NCBI GenBank assembly: GCA_022428005.1
Contig: JAKMDI010000012.1
Span: 1 to 64,000 of the forward strand
DNA length: 64,000 nucleotides
Direction of reading: 5' to 3'
Source of the DNA: Flavobacteriaceae bacterium
Lineage (GTDB): Bacteria > Bacteroidota > Bacteroidia > Flavobacteriales > Flavobacteriaceae
The notes beneath the pieces were generated by a model, which worked only from the letters and a program-made list of their open reading frames with translations, was not told where the DNA came from and did no database searches. Position numbers and translations under genes: made by a program. This document shows positions 32,344-42,713 of this stretch, piece by piece (position 1 is the first letter of the stretch; each line of letters opens with the position of its first letter).

Positions 32344-33684
32344 ATGTTTAAAAAAATTTTGATAGCCAATCGCGGGGAGATCGCCATGCGGTTGATCAGG
32401 ACTTGCAAAGAAATGGGAATTAAGACTGTTGCTGTTTACTCTACAGCCGATGAGGAAAGCCTCCATGTTCGCTTTGCCGACGAAGCCGTCTGTATTGGCC
32501 CACCCCCCAGTGCTGAGTCCTATCTGAAAATGGCCAATATTATGGCTGCTGCAGAAATATGTAATGCTGATGCCATTCATCCCGGTTATGGTTTTTTATC
32601 TGAAAACGCTAAGTTTTCAAAGATCTGTAAAGAACACGGAATTAAATTTATTGGTGCATCTTCAGAAATGATTGAAAAAATGGGAGATAAAGCAACAGCA
32701 AAAGCTACCATGAAAGCTGCTGGTGTTCCTACCATTCCTGGTTCTGAAGGACTTTTGAAATCATTTGACCATGCCAAAAAAGTCGCCAAGGAAACCGGTT
32801 ATCCCGTGATGCTAAAGGCCACTGCTGGCGGAGGAGGAAAAGGGATGCGCGCCGTGTGGAAAGAAAAGGATCTCTTAAAAGCCTGGGAAAGTGCTCGCCA
32901 AGAGGCAGGTGCTTCTTTTGGAAATGACGGCATGTATATGGAAAAATTAATTGAAGAACCCCGTCACATAGAAATTCAGATCGTTGGAGACGCCAGAGGG
33001 AAAGCGTGCCACCTCTCCGAACGCGATTGTTCTGTTCAAAGGAGACATCAAAAATTAACCGAAGAGACCCCCTCCCCATTCATGACTCCAGAGTTGCGGA
33101 AAAAAATGGGGGCAGCCGCAGTAAAAGCAGCAGAATACATCAAGTATGAAGGGGCGGGAACGGTAGAATTTTTGGTAGACAAACACCGAAATTTTTATTT
33201 TATGGAGATGAACACGCGTATTCAAGTGGAGCATCCCATTACTGAACAGGTAATCAATTTTGATCTAATAAGAGAACAAATATTAGTGGCTGCTGGGGTT
33301 CCCATTTCAGGCGAAAATTACCTTCCTAAAATGCATTCCATTGAGTGTAGAATCAATGCAGAAGATCCTTATAACGATTTCAGGCCGAGCCCTGGCAGAA
33401 TATCTACTCTTCATTTTCCAGGAGGTCATGGAGTGAGATTAGACACCCATGTCTATGGAGGATACACCATACCCCCGCACTATGATTCAATGATTGCAAA
33501 ATTGATCACTACCGCCCAAACCAGAGAAGAGGCCATTAACAAAATGAAAAGGGCTCTCGATGAGTTTGTCATTGAGGGAATAAAAACGACCATCCCTTTT
33601 CATAGAAAACTGATGGACCACCCGGACTATATTTCTGGGAATTACACCACCAAGTTTATGGAAGATTTCTCCATGGAGGAATAG
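32344..33684 (+). CDS. accC: Biotin carboxylase subunit of acetyl-CoA carboxylase
   Basis: The 446-residue protein starts [24 protein letters not shown] and has ATP-grasp features: [27 protein letters not shown], and [16 protein letters not shown]. It carboxylates biotin on AccB with ATP and bicarbonate. Last gene of the cluster; asd is convergent. Confidence 0.97.
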   Translation: MFKKILIANRGEIAMRLIRTCKEMGIKTVAVYSTADEESLHVRFADEAVCIGPPPSAESYLKMANIMAAAEICNADAIHPGYGFLSENAKFSKICKEHGIKFIGASSEMIEKMGDKATAKATMKAAGVPTIPGSEGLLKSFDHAKKVAKETGYPVMLKATAGGGGKGMRAVWKEKDLLKAWESARQEAGASFGNDGMYMEKLIEEPRHIEIQIVGDARGKACHLSERDCSVQRRHQKLTEETPSPFMTPELRKKMGAAAVKAAEYIKYEGAGTVEFLVDKHRNFYFMEMNTRIQVEHPITEQVINFDLIREQILVAAGVPISGENYLPKMHSIECRINAEDPYNDFRPSPGRISTLHFPGGHGVRLDTHVYGGYTIPPHYDSMIAKLITTAQTREEAINKMKRALDEFVIEGIKTTIPFHRKLMDHPDYISGNYTTKFMEDFSMEE

Positions 33685-33758
33685 TTTTTCTAATTTAAAA
33701 ACGAAAATAAATTTCAGTATTTACCCCAACTGCAAAACTGGCGGCTGAATATCAGAAT

Positions 33759-34748
33759 TTATATCAATTTGTTTTCCAACAAATATTCTGCAATCTGAAT
33801 GGTATTGGTCGCGGCGCCTTTTCTCAAATTATCAGAAACAACCCATAGATTGAGCGTGTTTTTCTGAGAAAAATCCCTTCTAATTCTCCCCACAAAAACT
33901 TCATCTTTTCCTTCCGCATAGATCGGCATTGGGTAGGTATTGGTGGTGGGGTTGTCTTGAACAACAACACCATCACTTTCATTGAGCAATTGACGAACTT
34001 CTTCTACTTCAAAACTATTTTTTAATTTCACATTGATGGATTCGCTGTGTCCACCAACAACAGGAATTCGAATCGCTGTAGCAGAGACACCGATAGCATC
34101 ATCGTCAAGGATTTTTCGGGTTTCGTGAACCAGTTTCATTTCTTCTTTGGTGTAACCGTTCTCCGTAAAAACATCGCAATGGGGCAGCGCATTTTTATGA
34201 ATTGGATAGGGATAAGCCATCTCACCTTTCTTACCACTAAATTCATTTTCTAACTGTTGTACGGCTTTTACACCAGTTCCAGTAATCGACTGATAGGTAG
34301 ATACCACCACGCGTTCTAAACCGTATTTTTCTTTTAACGGGGCCAACGCCATCAGCATCTGAATAGTAGAGCAATTAGGGTTGGCAATAATCTTATCGTC
34401 GGCGTTTAATTGGTCGGCGTTGATCTCTGGAATAATTAATTTTTTATCTGGATGCATGCGCCAAGCAGATGAGTTGTCAATCACAACAGTGCCCTTATCT
34501 GCAAATTTTGGAGCCCATGCCAATGAAGTGTCTCCACCTGCAGAGAACAGCGCCAAGTCGGGCTGTAAAGCAACAGCTGTCTCCAAGCCCACTACCTCAT
34601 AGGAGCGCTCTCCACACAATACTTGCTTTCCCACCGACCTTTCCGAGGCAACAGGGATCAATTGAGTAAAAGGGAATCCTCTTTCGGCCAAAACCTTAAG
34701 CATAACCTCTCCGACCATTCCCGTTGCACCAACGACTGCCAATTTCAT
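33759..34748 (-). CDS. asd: Aspartate-semialdehyde dehydrogenase
   Basis: The 329-residue protein has GATGMVG (7-13) for NADP binding, the nucleophile C126 in NPNCSTIQM, and SGTGVK-like TGTGVKAVQQLENE. It reduces aspartyl phosphate in lysine, methionine and threonine synthesis. A fully fitting promoter lies just before it on the minus strand. Confidence 0.97.
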   Translation of the reverse strand: MKLAVVGATGMVGEVMLKVLAERGFPFTQLIPVASERSVGKQVLCGERSYEVVGLETAVALQPDLALFSAGGDTSLAWAPKFADKGTVVIDNSSAWRMHPDKKLIIPEINADQLNADDKIIANPNCSTIQMLMALAPLKEKYGLERVVVSTYQSITGTGVKAVQQLENEFSGKKGEMAYPYPIHKNALPHCDVFTENGYTKEEMKLVHETRKILDDDAIGVSATAIRIPVVGGHSESINVKLKNSFEVEEVRQLLNESDGVVVQDNPTTNTYPMPIYAEGKDEVFVGRIRRDFSQKNTLNLWVVSDNLRKGAATNTIQIAEYLLENKLI

Positions 34749-34763
34749 GATTTATTTTTTTGG

Positions 34764-34793
34764 CAAAATTAAGCTTTAAGCCAATGCCCGCAA
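34764..34793 (-). promoter_or_regulatory. Promoter of asd
   Basis: Minus strand TTG (34793-34791), 19 bp, then TAATTTTG (34771-34764), an exact match to the Bacteroidota consensus. Transcription would start near 34760, giving a leader of about 12 bases. Confidence 0.8.
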
Positions 34794-34854
34794 CTTCATA
34801 AGGTAATTTTTCAAAATCAGAACTGATTGTTTGATTTATAACAATTTGTGATAT

Positions 34855-35943
34855 TTATTTTTTTATCACCCGTGGGATTCTATCGCTGAGGGCCGCTAAT
34901 AATTCATAAGAGATGGTCCCCGTATTTTCAGCCAGATCATCCACTCTCGACCCATTCCCAAAGATCACAACCTCATCCCCTTCTTTACATTGAATGACGC
35001 CAATATCTACCATTACCATATCCATACATACATTCCCCACAATAGGGGCTTTTTTCCCATGGACCATTACTGCACCTTTTCCATGTCCATTTTGTCGAGA
35101 AAGACCATCGGCGTGACCCAACGGTAAGACAGCGATTCGCGTATTTTCAGGAGCACTCCAGCCGCAATTGTAACCCACCGTCTCCCCTTTCATTATTTCA
35201 TGAATTTGAGTGATATTGGTTTTAAGTTCGGCGATCGGAGCTAAGTTATCGTTCCATTGCGGGTGGTTGGCAAAACCGTACAATCCAAGACCCACTCTTA
35301 CCCAATCCATGTGGTAATCAGGATAATTGAAAACCCCTGAGGTATTCAGCAAATGATACTCAGGTTTGTGGGTAGCGGCAGCATTGTGTTTTTCCATGAT
35401 CGCCTCAAAAGTTGAAATTTGATTATCAGTAAAACGATCGGGTTTCAGTGATTCTGTTTGTCCTAAATGAGAATAAATAGTTTTCACCTCAAATGGGCCT
35501 GTCTCAATATTTTTCAAAACCCAATCGATTTCGTCGGGGCCAAATCCGATTCGATTTAAACCCGTATTATATTTGATGTGAACGGGATAATTCATTTTTT
35601 TTGAGACCGTAACGGCTTTTACAAAACCATCCCAACTTCTTTTACTGTAGAGGACAGGCTCTAAATTGTTTCGTATAATTTCTTCAAAGTTTTCTGTCTG
35701 GGGGTAAAAAACCAAAATTGGAATTTCAATTCCTGATTGCCTCAGCTTTTTCCCCTCAGGGGCATAGGCCACGGCCAAGGACTCCATACCCAAGTCGACC
35801 AATTTTTGCGCTACAGGAACAGACAAACTGCCGTAGGCATTGGCTTTAACAACACCAATCATTTTGGTTTGTGGCTGCAACCGATTCCTCAAGGAAAAAT
35901 AGTTGTGCTCTAACTTTTTTAGATTAATTTCCAGACAGGTCAA
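34855..35943 (-). CDS. alr: Alanine racemase
   Basis: The 362-residue protein has the PLP lysine K33 (VVKANAYG), the second-domain GYNCGW stretch with the partner tyrosine, and [12 protein letters not shown]. It makes D-alanine for peptidoglycan. Its start overlaps the tdk stop by 4 bases, so the two are translated together. Confidence 0.96.
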   Translation of the reverse strand: MTCLEINLKKLEHNYFSLRNRLQPQTKMIGVVKANAYGSLSVPVAQKLVDLGMESLAVAYAPEGKKLRQSGIEIPILVFYPQTENFEEIIRNNLEPVLYSKRSWDGFVKAVTVSKKMNYPVHIKYNTGLNRIGFGPDEIDWVLKNIETGPFEVKTIYSHLGQTESLKPDRFTDNQISTFEAIMEKHNAAATHKPEYHLLNTSGVFNYPDYHMDWVRVGLGLYGFANHPQWNDNLAPIAELKTNITQIHEIMKGETVGYNCGWSAPENTRIAVLPLGHADGLSRQNGHGKGAVMVHGKKAPIVGNVCMDMVMVDIGVIQCKEGDEVVIFGNGSRVDDLAENTGTISYELLAALSDRIPRVIKK

Positions 35944-36563
35944 GACGAATTTTTTTTATTCTTAAGGGATCCCTCATTTGCCTTCCCCTTTTTTAATGTC
36001 TTTTGGAAAGCACCCCGGCTCAATGGCTCGTAGTCCTCTCTTTCTCCTAAAACGACCAAGCCTTTTTGATCCGATTTTCGATGGCTGTAATGGGCCAAAT
36101 TTCCGGTCTGGGTGCAAACGGCGTGGACTTTGGTCACGTATTCTGCCGTAGCCATCAATGCGGGCATTGGGCCAAATGGATTTCCTTTATAATCCATGTC
36201 CAGTCCTGCAACTATAACGCGAATCCCTCGATTAGCAAGATCATTACAAACCTCAACAATCTCAGGATCAAAAAACTGGGCCTCGTCGATCCCGACCACT
36301 TCACAGTCATTGGCCAGCAATAATATATTAGCGGCAGCGGGTACCGAGGTAGAGGGAATCTTGTTTGAATCGTGAGAGGTAACCATTTGGTCATCGTAAC
36401 GCTGATCAATGGCGGGTTTAAATATTTCTATCTTTTGGTTGGCGAACTGTGCCCGTTTCAGCCGCCGGATTAACTCTTCTGTTTTCCCTGAAAACATAGA
36501 TCCACAGATCACCTCGATCCATCCAAATTGTTCGTTGTGGTTTACAGGATTTTCTAAAAACAT
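35940..36563 (-). CDS. tdk: Thymidine kinase
   Basis: From ATG 36563 the product is 207 residues; a TTG 18 bases further upstream lies at the expected transcription start given the promoter at 36583-36590, so it is not used. The P-loop GSMFSGKT is at 21-28 and the catalytic Glu lies in [10 protein letters not shown] zinc lasso typical of this family reads CTQTGNLA and after. It phosphorylates thymidine in salvage. Its 3' end overlaps alr. Confidence 0.93.
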   Translation of the reverse strand: MFLENPVNHNEQFGWIEVICGSMFSGKTEELIRRLKRAQFANQKIEIFKPAIDQRYDDQMVTSHDSNKIPSTSVPAAANILLLANDCEVVGIDEAQFFDPEIVEVCNDLANRGIRVIVAGLDMDYKGNPFGPMPALMATAEYVTKVHAVCTQTGNLAHYSHRKSDQKGLVVLGEREDYEPLSRGAFQKTLKKGKANEGSLKNKKNSS

Positions 36564-36582
36564 TTTGTAATTTACAGACAAA

Positions 36583-36590
36583 CAAAGGTA
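36583..36590 (-). promoter_or_regulatory. -7 element of the tdk-alr operon
   Basis: Minus-strand TACCTTTG fits TAnnTTTG. No TTG is seen at 17-23 bp upstream, so only half of the promoter is supported. It fixes the tdk start at 36563. Confidence 0.55.
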
Positions 36591-36620
36591 TTAAAACTAA
36601 GTTTTGAAATAGAATTATTT

Positions 36621-37274
36621 ATGGCGAATAAAATCCACCAGCAACTCAAACAAGTTGCAAAAGAGATTTTGGATATGGAAGAGCCTTATGATTACCAAAA
36701 GGTTTATGACGCTACTTTACTCCTATTTGAACGGCTGATTTTAATCAAAAATAGTGAAGGCTTCAAAAAGGATTTTTGGGAGGATTTGGAGTCTAATTTT
36801 GATCAGGCAATTGATTTTATCAAAGTCCATCCAGGCAAAGAAACCGAAGCAAATGATTTAAATGATCATGAAGAGTTTCCACCGCTAATGGATACCATCA
36901 AAGAAATCGTCAAAGAAATTCCAGAGGGTAAACCCATTGTTTCGGATCTCATCATTGAAAACACTCCAGAACTTTCTTTTGAACGAAAAAAAGAGGGGGC
37001 AGTCGCCGATAAAGAATATCAAAAAAGTTTAAACGATAAATTTTCAAGGGGACTCAATATTGATCGCAATGATCGGCTGGCTTTTATTAAAAACTTGTTT
37101 GACCAAAGTCCCAACGAGTTTCAACGTGCCATTTCACAATTAGCCACCCTAGAATCGTGGCAGGAGGCCGAAAAGTTTGTTAAGGAAATGATTAAGCCCG
37201 ATTACGACCACTGGAAAGGTAAAGAAACGTACGAAGAACGTTTTTTGAAAATCATCGAGAATAATTTTAAGTAG
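36621..37274 (+). CDS. Conserved hypothetical protein
   Basis: The 217-residue protein has no signal, no membrane segment and no motif I recognise. It is helical and charged throughout, with an acidic middle and a well-ordered C-terminus (about 140-217: LNDKFSRGLNIDRNDRLAFIKNLF and so on) of a type seen repeatedly in Flavobacteriia next to rsmI. It is divergent from tdk and followed by rsmI after 29 bases. A cytosolic structural or regulatory role is the only guess. Confidence 0.6.
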   Translation: MANKIHQQLKQVAKEILDMEEPYDYQKVYDATLLLFERLILIKNSEGFKKDFWEDLESNFDQAIDFIKVHPGKETEANDLNDHEEFPPLMDTIKEIVKEIPEGKPIVSDLIIENTPELSFERKKEGAVADKEYQKSLNDKFSRGLNIDRNDRLAFIKNLFDQSPNEFQRAISQLATLESWQEAEKFVKEMIKPDYDHWKGKETYEERFLKIIENNFK

Positions 37275-37303
37275 CTTTTCATTGCATTGAAAGAGACATC
37301 AAT

Positions 37304-37981
37304 ATGGGTGAACTATTTATAGTACCAACGCCAATAGGGAACTTAGCGGACATCACCTACAGGGCAGTGGCAGTTCTCAAATCAGCGGAACTGATATTGG
37401 CAGAAGATACCCGGACCAGCAGTAAACTTCTCAATCATTATGAAATAAAAACCCCAATGCAAGCCTATCACATGCACAATGAACACAGAAAACTCGATGA
37501 AGTTTGTTCAAAATTAAATGCTGGAATGTCCATTGCCATCATTTCCGATGCCGGCACTCCAGGTATTTCTGATCCTGGGTTTTTGCTGGTTCGTCAAGCT
37601 TTATCATTAAACATAAAGGTCACTTGCCTCCCTGGTCCCACAGCCCTTATCCCTGCTTTGGTGCAAAGTGGCTTGACCTCAGATCGTTTTATTTTTGAAG
37701 GGTTTTTGCCCCCAAAAAAAGGAAGAAATAAACGTTTACAAAATATAGTTAATGAAACCAGAACCCTTATTTTTTATGAATCGCCTCACAAACTTTTAAA
37801 AACCTTAATTCAGTTTTCTGAGCTGTTTGGTGCCGACAGGACTGTTGCTGTATCCAGGGAGCTCTCCAAAATGTTTGAAGAAACTTTCAGAGGAAAACTT
37901 TCTGAAGCAGTAGATTATTTTTCAGCTCACCCTCCAAAAGGGGAATTTGTAATTTGTGTGGCAGGTTTACAAAACAAATAA
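37304..37981 (+). CDS. rsmI: 16S rRNA (cytidine(1402)-2'-O)-methyltransferase
   Basis: The 225-residue protein has the tetrapyrrole-methylase fold of RsmI: FIVPTPIGNLADIT (4-17), AEDTRTSSKLLNHY, SDAGTPGISDPG and LPGPTALIPAL. It methylates C1402 of 16S rRNA. It is followed by recJ after 5 bases. Confidence 0.95.
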   Translation: MGELFIVPTPIGNLADITYRAVAVLKSAELILAEDTRTSSKLLNHYEIKTPMQAYHMHNEHRKLDEVCSKLNAGMSIAIISDAGTPGISDPGFLLVRQALSLNIKVTCLPGPTALIPALVQSGLTSDRFIFEGFLPPKKGRNKRLQNIVNETRTLIFYESPHKLLKTLIQFSELFGADRTVAVSRELSKMFEETFRGKLSEAVDYFSAHPPKGEFVICVAGLQNK

Positions 37982-37986
37982 CCGAT

Positions 37987-39675
37987 ATGCAGTGGAACCC
38001 CCTACCAATTCCCGATCAACAGCTTGCTGAGCAACTCCAAACAGAAATTGGAGTTCCCTTTGAAATTTCGTGTCTGTTGGCCCAGAGAGGAATTCAAGAT
38101 TATGAAATGGCAAAATCCTTTTTCCGTCCTGCTCTCACCGATCTTCACGATCCTTTTTTAATGCTCGGGATGCGCGAGGCTGTGAATCGAATAAAATCGT
38201 CTTTAGAAAGCGGCGAGAAGATTATGGTTTTTGGAGACTATGATGTGGACGGAACTACTGCAGTCGCCTTGGTGTATTCTTTTTTGATTCAGGAACACCC
38301 CAACTGTATCTACTATATTCCAGACCGATATCAAGAGGGATATGGCATATCGACCCAGGGAATTGATCATGCCAAGATCGAGGAGGTTGGGTTAATAATT
38401 GCACTGGACTGTGGTATAAAGGCGTTAGAAAAAGTAGATTATGCCCAATCATTGGGGATTGATTTTATCATTTGCGATCACCACCTCCCTGGGGAGATCA
38501 TTCCAAATGCTGCCGCCGTTTTAGATCCCAAACAACCCAATTGTAGCTATCCCTTTAAAGATTTGTGTGGCTGTGGAATTGGATTTAAACTGATACAAGC
38601 CTTGACCCAAGAAAAAGGGGGTGCCATCCATGATATTATTCCTTTTATGGACTTGGTTGCTATGGCCATTGCAGCAGACATTGTATCAATTATCGGTGAA
38701 AATAGGGTGCTTACACATTTTGGAATTCAACAAATTCAAGATAATCCAAGGGTAGGAATTCGTTACTTTATTAATCAATTTAAAAGAAAAGTAAATGTCT
38801 CAGATTTGGTTTTTGTAATCGCTCCGAGAATAAATGGCGCAGGAAGGATAAAGCACGCGCGCCATGCTGTAGCATTGCTGCTGTCAAAGGATCAGGAGGA
38901 GGCAATTTCCAGAAGCCGGGCCATTGAGCTGTTCAATAGTGAACGTAAAGAAATAGATCAAAAAATAACGGCACAGGCCTTGGATCAAATCAAGCAAAAC
39001 AAGGAGGAAGATAGGTTTTCGACAGTAGTCTTTCAACCCGAATGGCACAAAGGAGTAATAGGAATTGTAGCCTCCAGATTGATAGAAACCTATTACAGAC
39101 CAACAGTGATTTTTACCCAGTCGGGAGACTATTACACCGCTTCTGTCCGTTCCGTTAAAGGGGTGGACGTCTATAAAATTTTAGTCAATTGCCAGGATTA
39201 TATCGTTCAATTTGGCGGCCACCGTTATGCAGCAGGATTAACCATAAATCCAGAGGATTATCTTCCCTTTAAAAAAGCATTTGAGGAGGCGGTGGAAGAG
39301 GTCATCAAGCCAGATCAGCGCATCCCCTCCTTGGTTTATGACTTGGAAATCTCATTGGATAAAATTACCCCAAAATTTTACAGAATCATCAACCAGATGG
39401 CTCCTTTTGGCCCTGGAAATATGCGCCCCGTTTTCTTGACCAAGAACTGCTTGGATGGAGGAAAAACTAAAGTCGTCGGGGCCGATCAATCCCACCTTAA
39501 ATTGGAGGTAACAGACTCCTCGGGAGCGTTACAATCTGGAATAGGATTCGGTATGGCAAATTATATCAGTAAGATAAAAAGCAGGGATCCTTTCGATGTC
39601 CTCTACACCATTGAAGAAAATGAATTTAGAGGAGAAAAAAGCTTACAGCTCAAAATCAAAGACTTGAGGGGTTGA
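37987..39675 (+). CDS. recJ: Single-stranded-DNA-specific exonuclease RecJ
   Basis: The 562-residue protein has the DHH motifs: GDYDVDGTTAVAL, DCGIKA, CDHHLPGEIIPN, and the DHHA1 GGHRYAAGL. The start at MQWNPLP was chosen because it lies after the rsmI stop; an in-frame ATG at 37954 would overlap rsmI. It degrades single-stranded DNA 5' to 3' in recombination repair. Its 3' end is 5 bases from convergent pgi. Confidence 0.95.
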   Translation: MQWNPLPIPDQQLAEQLQTEIGVPFEISCLLAQRGIQDYEMAKSFFRPALTDLHDPFLMLGMREAVNRIKSSLESGEKIMVFGDYDVDGTTAVALVYSFLIQEHPNCIYYIPDRYQEGYGISTQGIDHAKIEEVGLIIALDCGIKALEKVDYAQSLGIDFIICDHHLPGEIIPNAAAVLDPKQPNCSYPFKDLCGCGIGFKLIQALTQEKGGAIHDIIPFMDLVAMAIAADIVSIIGENRVLTHFGIQQIQDNPRVGIRYFINQFKRKVNVSDLVFVIAPRINGAGRIKHARHAVALLLSKDQEEAISRSRAIELFNSERKEIDQKITAQALDQIKQNKEEDRFSTVVFQPEWHKGVIGIVASRLIETYYRPTVIFTQSGDYYTASVRSVKGVDVYKILVNCQDYIVQFGGHRYAAGLTINPEDYLPFKKAFEEAVEEVIKPDQRIPSLVYDLEISLDKITPKFYRIINQMAPFGPGNMRPVFLTKNCLDGGKTKVVGADQSHLKLEVTDSSGALQSGIGFGMANYISKIKSRDPFDVLYTIEENEFRGEKSLQLKIKDLRG

Positions 39676-39680
39676 TATCC

Positions 39681-41324
39681 TTATCTAAATTTCTTGTAAT
39701 GATTTATCAGTCCTTGCGTTGAAGGGTCGTGGTGCTCTATATTTCCCGAATCAAAATCTTTATAAATGTTATTGGCCAACTGCTTTCCTAACTCCACACC
39801 CCATTGGTCATAGCTGAAAATATTCCACACAATCCCTTGAACAAAAATCCTGTGTTCATACAAGGCGATGAGCGACCCCAAATTCCGCGGGCTAAGTTGG
39901 TCAATAAAAAGGGTGTTTGAGGGACGGTTACCTTCAAAAACTTTAAACGGGAGCAGTCTTTCAATTTGTGCTTCAGATTTCCCTTCGGCTTTTAATTCCC
40001 CTCGAACCGTTTCTGCATTTTTCCCTTGCATCAGTGCTTGGGTCTGAGCAAAAAAATTGGACATCAATTTATCATGATGATCGTTTCCTGAGTGTAAAGG
40101 TTTGGCAAATCCAATAAAATCTGCAGGGATCATTTTGGTGCCTTGATGCATCAACTGAAAAAAAGCGTGCTGTGCGTTGGTTCCAGAAGCTCCCCATATA
40201 ATATTTCCAGTTTGATAACCAATAGTATCCCCATTTCGATCGGTTCCTTTGCCGTTACTTTCCATAATGGCCTGTTGCAAATAGGCCGGAAGACTCTTTA
40301 AATACTGTGAATAAGGAATAATGGCTTCGGTTTCCACCCCCCAAAAATTATTGTACCAGACGGTAATTAATGATAAGAGAACAGGGATATTATCTTTGAA
40401 ATCTGTGTGCTGAAAATGATCATCCATTTTCCCCGCCCCAAGTAGTAAATCATCAAAATGTTTGGGTCCAACCGCCAAGCAAATCGATATTCCAACGGTA
40501 CTCCAAAGAGAAAATCGTCCTCCTACCCAGTCATACATAGGAAAGATGTTGTCCTCAGGAATACCAAACTCAGTTACCTTTTTTTGGTTTGTTGAAACGG
40601 CGACAAAATGATTGGCAATTCCAGATTCTGGCGCATTTTTCAAAAACCATTTTCGTAATGTATTGGCGTTACTCAGGGTTTCCTGGGTGGTAAAACTTTT
40701 GGAAACAATCACAAAAAGGGTCGTCTCGGGATCAACTGTTTTGATGACTTCTTCCACATGATCTCCCTCCACGTTGGAAACAAAGGTTATCTGCAAGTGA
40801 TTTTTGTAATACTCCAACGCTTCGGTTACCATAACAGGCCCCAAATCGGACCCTCCAATACCTATGTTAACGATATGCCTGATGCTTTTTCCACTATGAC
40901 CTTTCCAGCTGCCAGAAATAACACGATCAGCAAAATCATACATTTGATTTTTGAGCTTTTCAATTTTTGGACCTATGTCTTCTTCGTCAACTAAAATCGG
41001 TTGGTTGTTTAATTTTCTTAAAGCGGTATGTAACACCGCTCGATTTTCAGTTTCATTGATTTTAGCACCCCCAAAGTAAACTGTGATGGCTTGTTTTAAT
41101 CCGGCTTCCTCAGCCATTGACACCAGTAGATCCAATGTTTCCTCGTCCAATAGATTTTTTGAGTAATCGACGTAAAAACTCTCCCATTGCTTTGAGAATT
41201 TTTCGGTACGGTTAGCATCTTCAGAAAAGTAGTCGACGATTTTTTTTTTCGCTAATGCTTCAAACTTTTTTTCTAAAAGAGTCCAAGATTTGAGGGATAA
41301 AGGGTTGTGTTTATTTAAGGTCAC
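39681..41324 (-). CDS. pgi: Glucose-6-phosphate isomerase
   Basis: The 547-residue protein has the PGI signatures NIGIGGSDLGPVM, KSFTTQETL, DWVGGRFSLWSTVG, and GIVWNIFSYDQWGVELGK. It interconverts glucose-6-P and fructose-6-P. Its start overlaps the M23 peptidase stop by 14 bases. Confidence 0.97.
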   Translation of the reverse strand: MTLNKHNPLSLKSWTLLEKKFEALAKKKIVDYFSEDANRTEKFSKQWESFYVDYSKNLLDEETLDLLVSMAEEAGLKQAITVYFGGAKINETENRAVLHTALRKLNNQPILVDEEDIGPKIEKLKNQMYDFADRVISGSWKGHSGKSIRHIVNIGIGGSDLGPVMVTEALEYYKNHLQITFVSNVEGDHVEEVIKTVDPETTLFVIVSKSFTTQETLSNANTLRKWFLKNAPESGIANHFVAVSTNQKKVTEFGIPEDNIFPMYDWVGGRFSLWSTVGISICLAVGPKHFDDLLLGAGKMDDHFQHTDFKDNIPVLLSLITVWYNNFWGVETEAIIPYSQYLKSLPAYLQQAIMESNGKGTDRNGDTIGYQTGNIIWGASGTNAQHAFFQLMHQGTKMIPADFIGFAKPLHSGNDHHDKLMSNFFAQTQALMQGKNAETVRGELKAEGKSEAQIERLLPFKVFEGNRPSNTLFIDQLSPRNLGSLIALYEHRIFVQGIVWNIFSYDQWGVELGKQLANNIYKDFDSGNIEHHDPSTQGLINHYKKFR

Positions 41325-42606
41325 TTTGTGAGAGGGCTAATGCAGAATTAATGTATGATGACGCAGGTGAAAAGGGAATACAGTCCAACTGTGTTTTAAT
41401 ATCGTCAATGGAATTGAAGTAAGCAATTTTGAGTTGGTTCGAAATCGGTTTGGCCTCTGGGAGTTTTTGCCGAAAGGGATCTACTTGCCTCCCATTCTTC
41501 CAAAACCTGTAACATACGTGTGGTCCAGAGGTGTAGCCTGTCATTCCTACCCAGCCGATAACTTGTCCTTGGGTTACGAATTCGCCGTGCTTTACTTTTC
41601 GGCGTTTCATATGAAGGTATTGGGTGCTGTAGGTGTTGTTGTGTTTGATGGTAACATAGTAGCCATTACCTTTGGTGTAGGAGGATTTTGTCACCACCCC
41701 GTTGGCCGTTGCCAATATGGGGGTTCCTACACTGGCTGCGAAATCGGTTCCCCTGTGCGGTCTTATTCGGTTTCCATAATAAGCAATCCTTCTTTTTAAA
41801 TTATAACGGGAGGTTATTGGGCCAAATTTTACTGGGGCCTTAAGAAATGCCCTCCTCAGATTTTTTCCTTTTTCGTCGAAATATTCCACGATTCCATTAA
41901 GAGAATCGGGCAGAAATTCAAACGCATAAAAATCCCTTCCAGCATGTTCAAAGATGGCCGCTTTTATCCGATCAATTCCAAGGGAAATTGTGTCGTCAAC
42001 AAATTTTTCAGTGTAAATAACTTTAAACCGATCCCCTTTTTGAAGCCGGTAAAAATCAATATTCCAAGCGTATACGTCTGCTAAGTAATAGGTCAATTGG
42101 TCGTTTAACCCACTGCTTTTCATGGTCTCATAGAGAGAGTTTTCTATGAGTCCATTCCCTTCTTTTTGGACTATTTCGATGGGTTTCGAGACTTTTTTAC
42201 CATAAATACTGTCCCTTAAAAAAACAATTGAATAACTGTCTAATTGTGGTTCATATACAAAGGCTTTTGGGGTTGAAATACTGTCTTTAGTATAAAAAAA
42301 GCTAAAGGATTTTCCGGCTACAAGCCGACGTACGTCCAGTTTATTTTTAATCGCCTGAAGGATTTTATAAACCTCAGGGTAGTCAATTCCACTGTCTTCG
42401 AGGATAGAACCAAAAGTTTCTCCTCTTTTTATTTTTCTCTTAACAACCCTGTACTGATTTATATCTAGACCATACTTTATATTTCGGGGTTTTACTTCAG
42501 ATTTTTTCTCAGTAGAATCTTGACCCGAAGACGGAGTTTTTGGCTCACAGGAACACAGAAGTAAAATGCTCAGAAAAAAATATAATAGTGCAAAAACTTT
42601 GTTCAT
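41311..42606 (-). CDS. M23 peptidase lipoprotein, LysM-like plus LytM domains
   Basis: The 431-residue lipoprotein (LLLCSC20) has a LysM-like region (about 50-95: VKRKIKRGETFGSILEDSG), a middle part, then a LytM/M23 domain from about 280 with HRGTDFAASVGTPILA and QYLHMKRRKVKHGE, plus GPHVCYRFW. The zinc H-x3-D, H-x-H pattern is present (HRGTD, HVCY stands for the final H). It probably cuts or senses peptidoglycan cross-links in cell division or growth. It lies upstream of pgi, overlapping by 14 bases. Confidence 0.9.
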   Translation of the reverse strand: MNKVFALLYFFLSILLLCSCEPKTPSSGQDSTEKKSEVKPRNIKYGLDINQYRVVKRKIKRGETFGSILEDSGIDYPEVYKILQAIKNKLDVRRLVAGKSFSFFYTKDSISTPKAFVYEPQLDSYSIVFLRDSIYGKKVSKPIEIVQKEGNGLIENSLYETMKSSGLNDQLTYYLADVYAWNIDFYRLQKGDRFKVIYTEKFVDDTISLGIDRIKAAIFEHAGRDFYAFEFLPDSLNGIVEYFDEKGKNLRRAFLKAPVKFGPITSRYNLKRRIAYYGNRIRPHRGTDFAASVGTPILATANGVVTKSSYTKGNGYYVTIKHNNTYSTQYLHMKRRKVKHGEFVTQGQVIGWVGMTGYTSGPHVCYRFWKNGRQVDPFRQKLPEAKPISNQLKIAYFNSIDDIKTQLDCIPFSPASSYINSALALSQSDLK

Positions 42607-42713
42607 GACGTAATGGACGCGCTTTTGTTTAACGCAAATTACTTGCTTTGCCTGTTCAATAACAAAGCTTTTAACAAAAAGTTATACAAAGAGTAATAAA
42701 CAATTGGAGCGGT

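Noticed and set aside
36564-36581. TTG start giving six more residues on thymidine kinase
   Set aside because: It coincides with the predicted transcription start, and ATG at 36563 gives the normal length.
41434-41799. 121-codon frame antisense to the M23 peptidase
   Set aside because: Composition reflects the peptidase codons read backwards and no motif is present.
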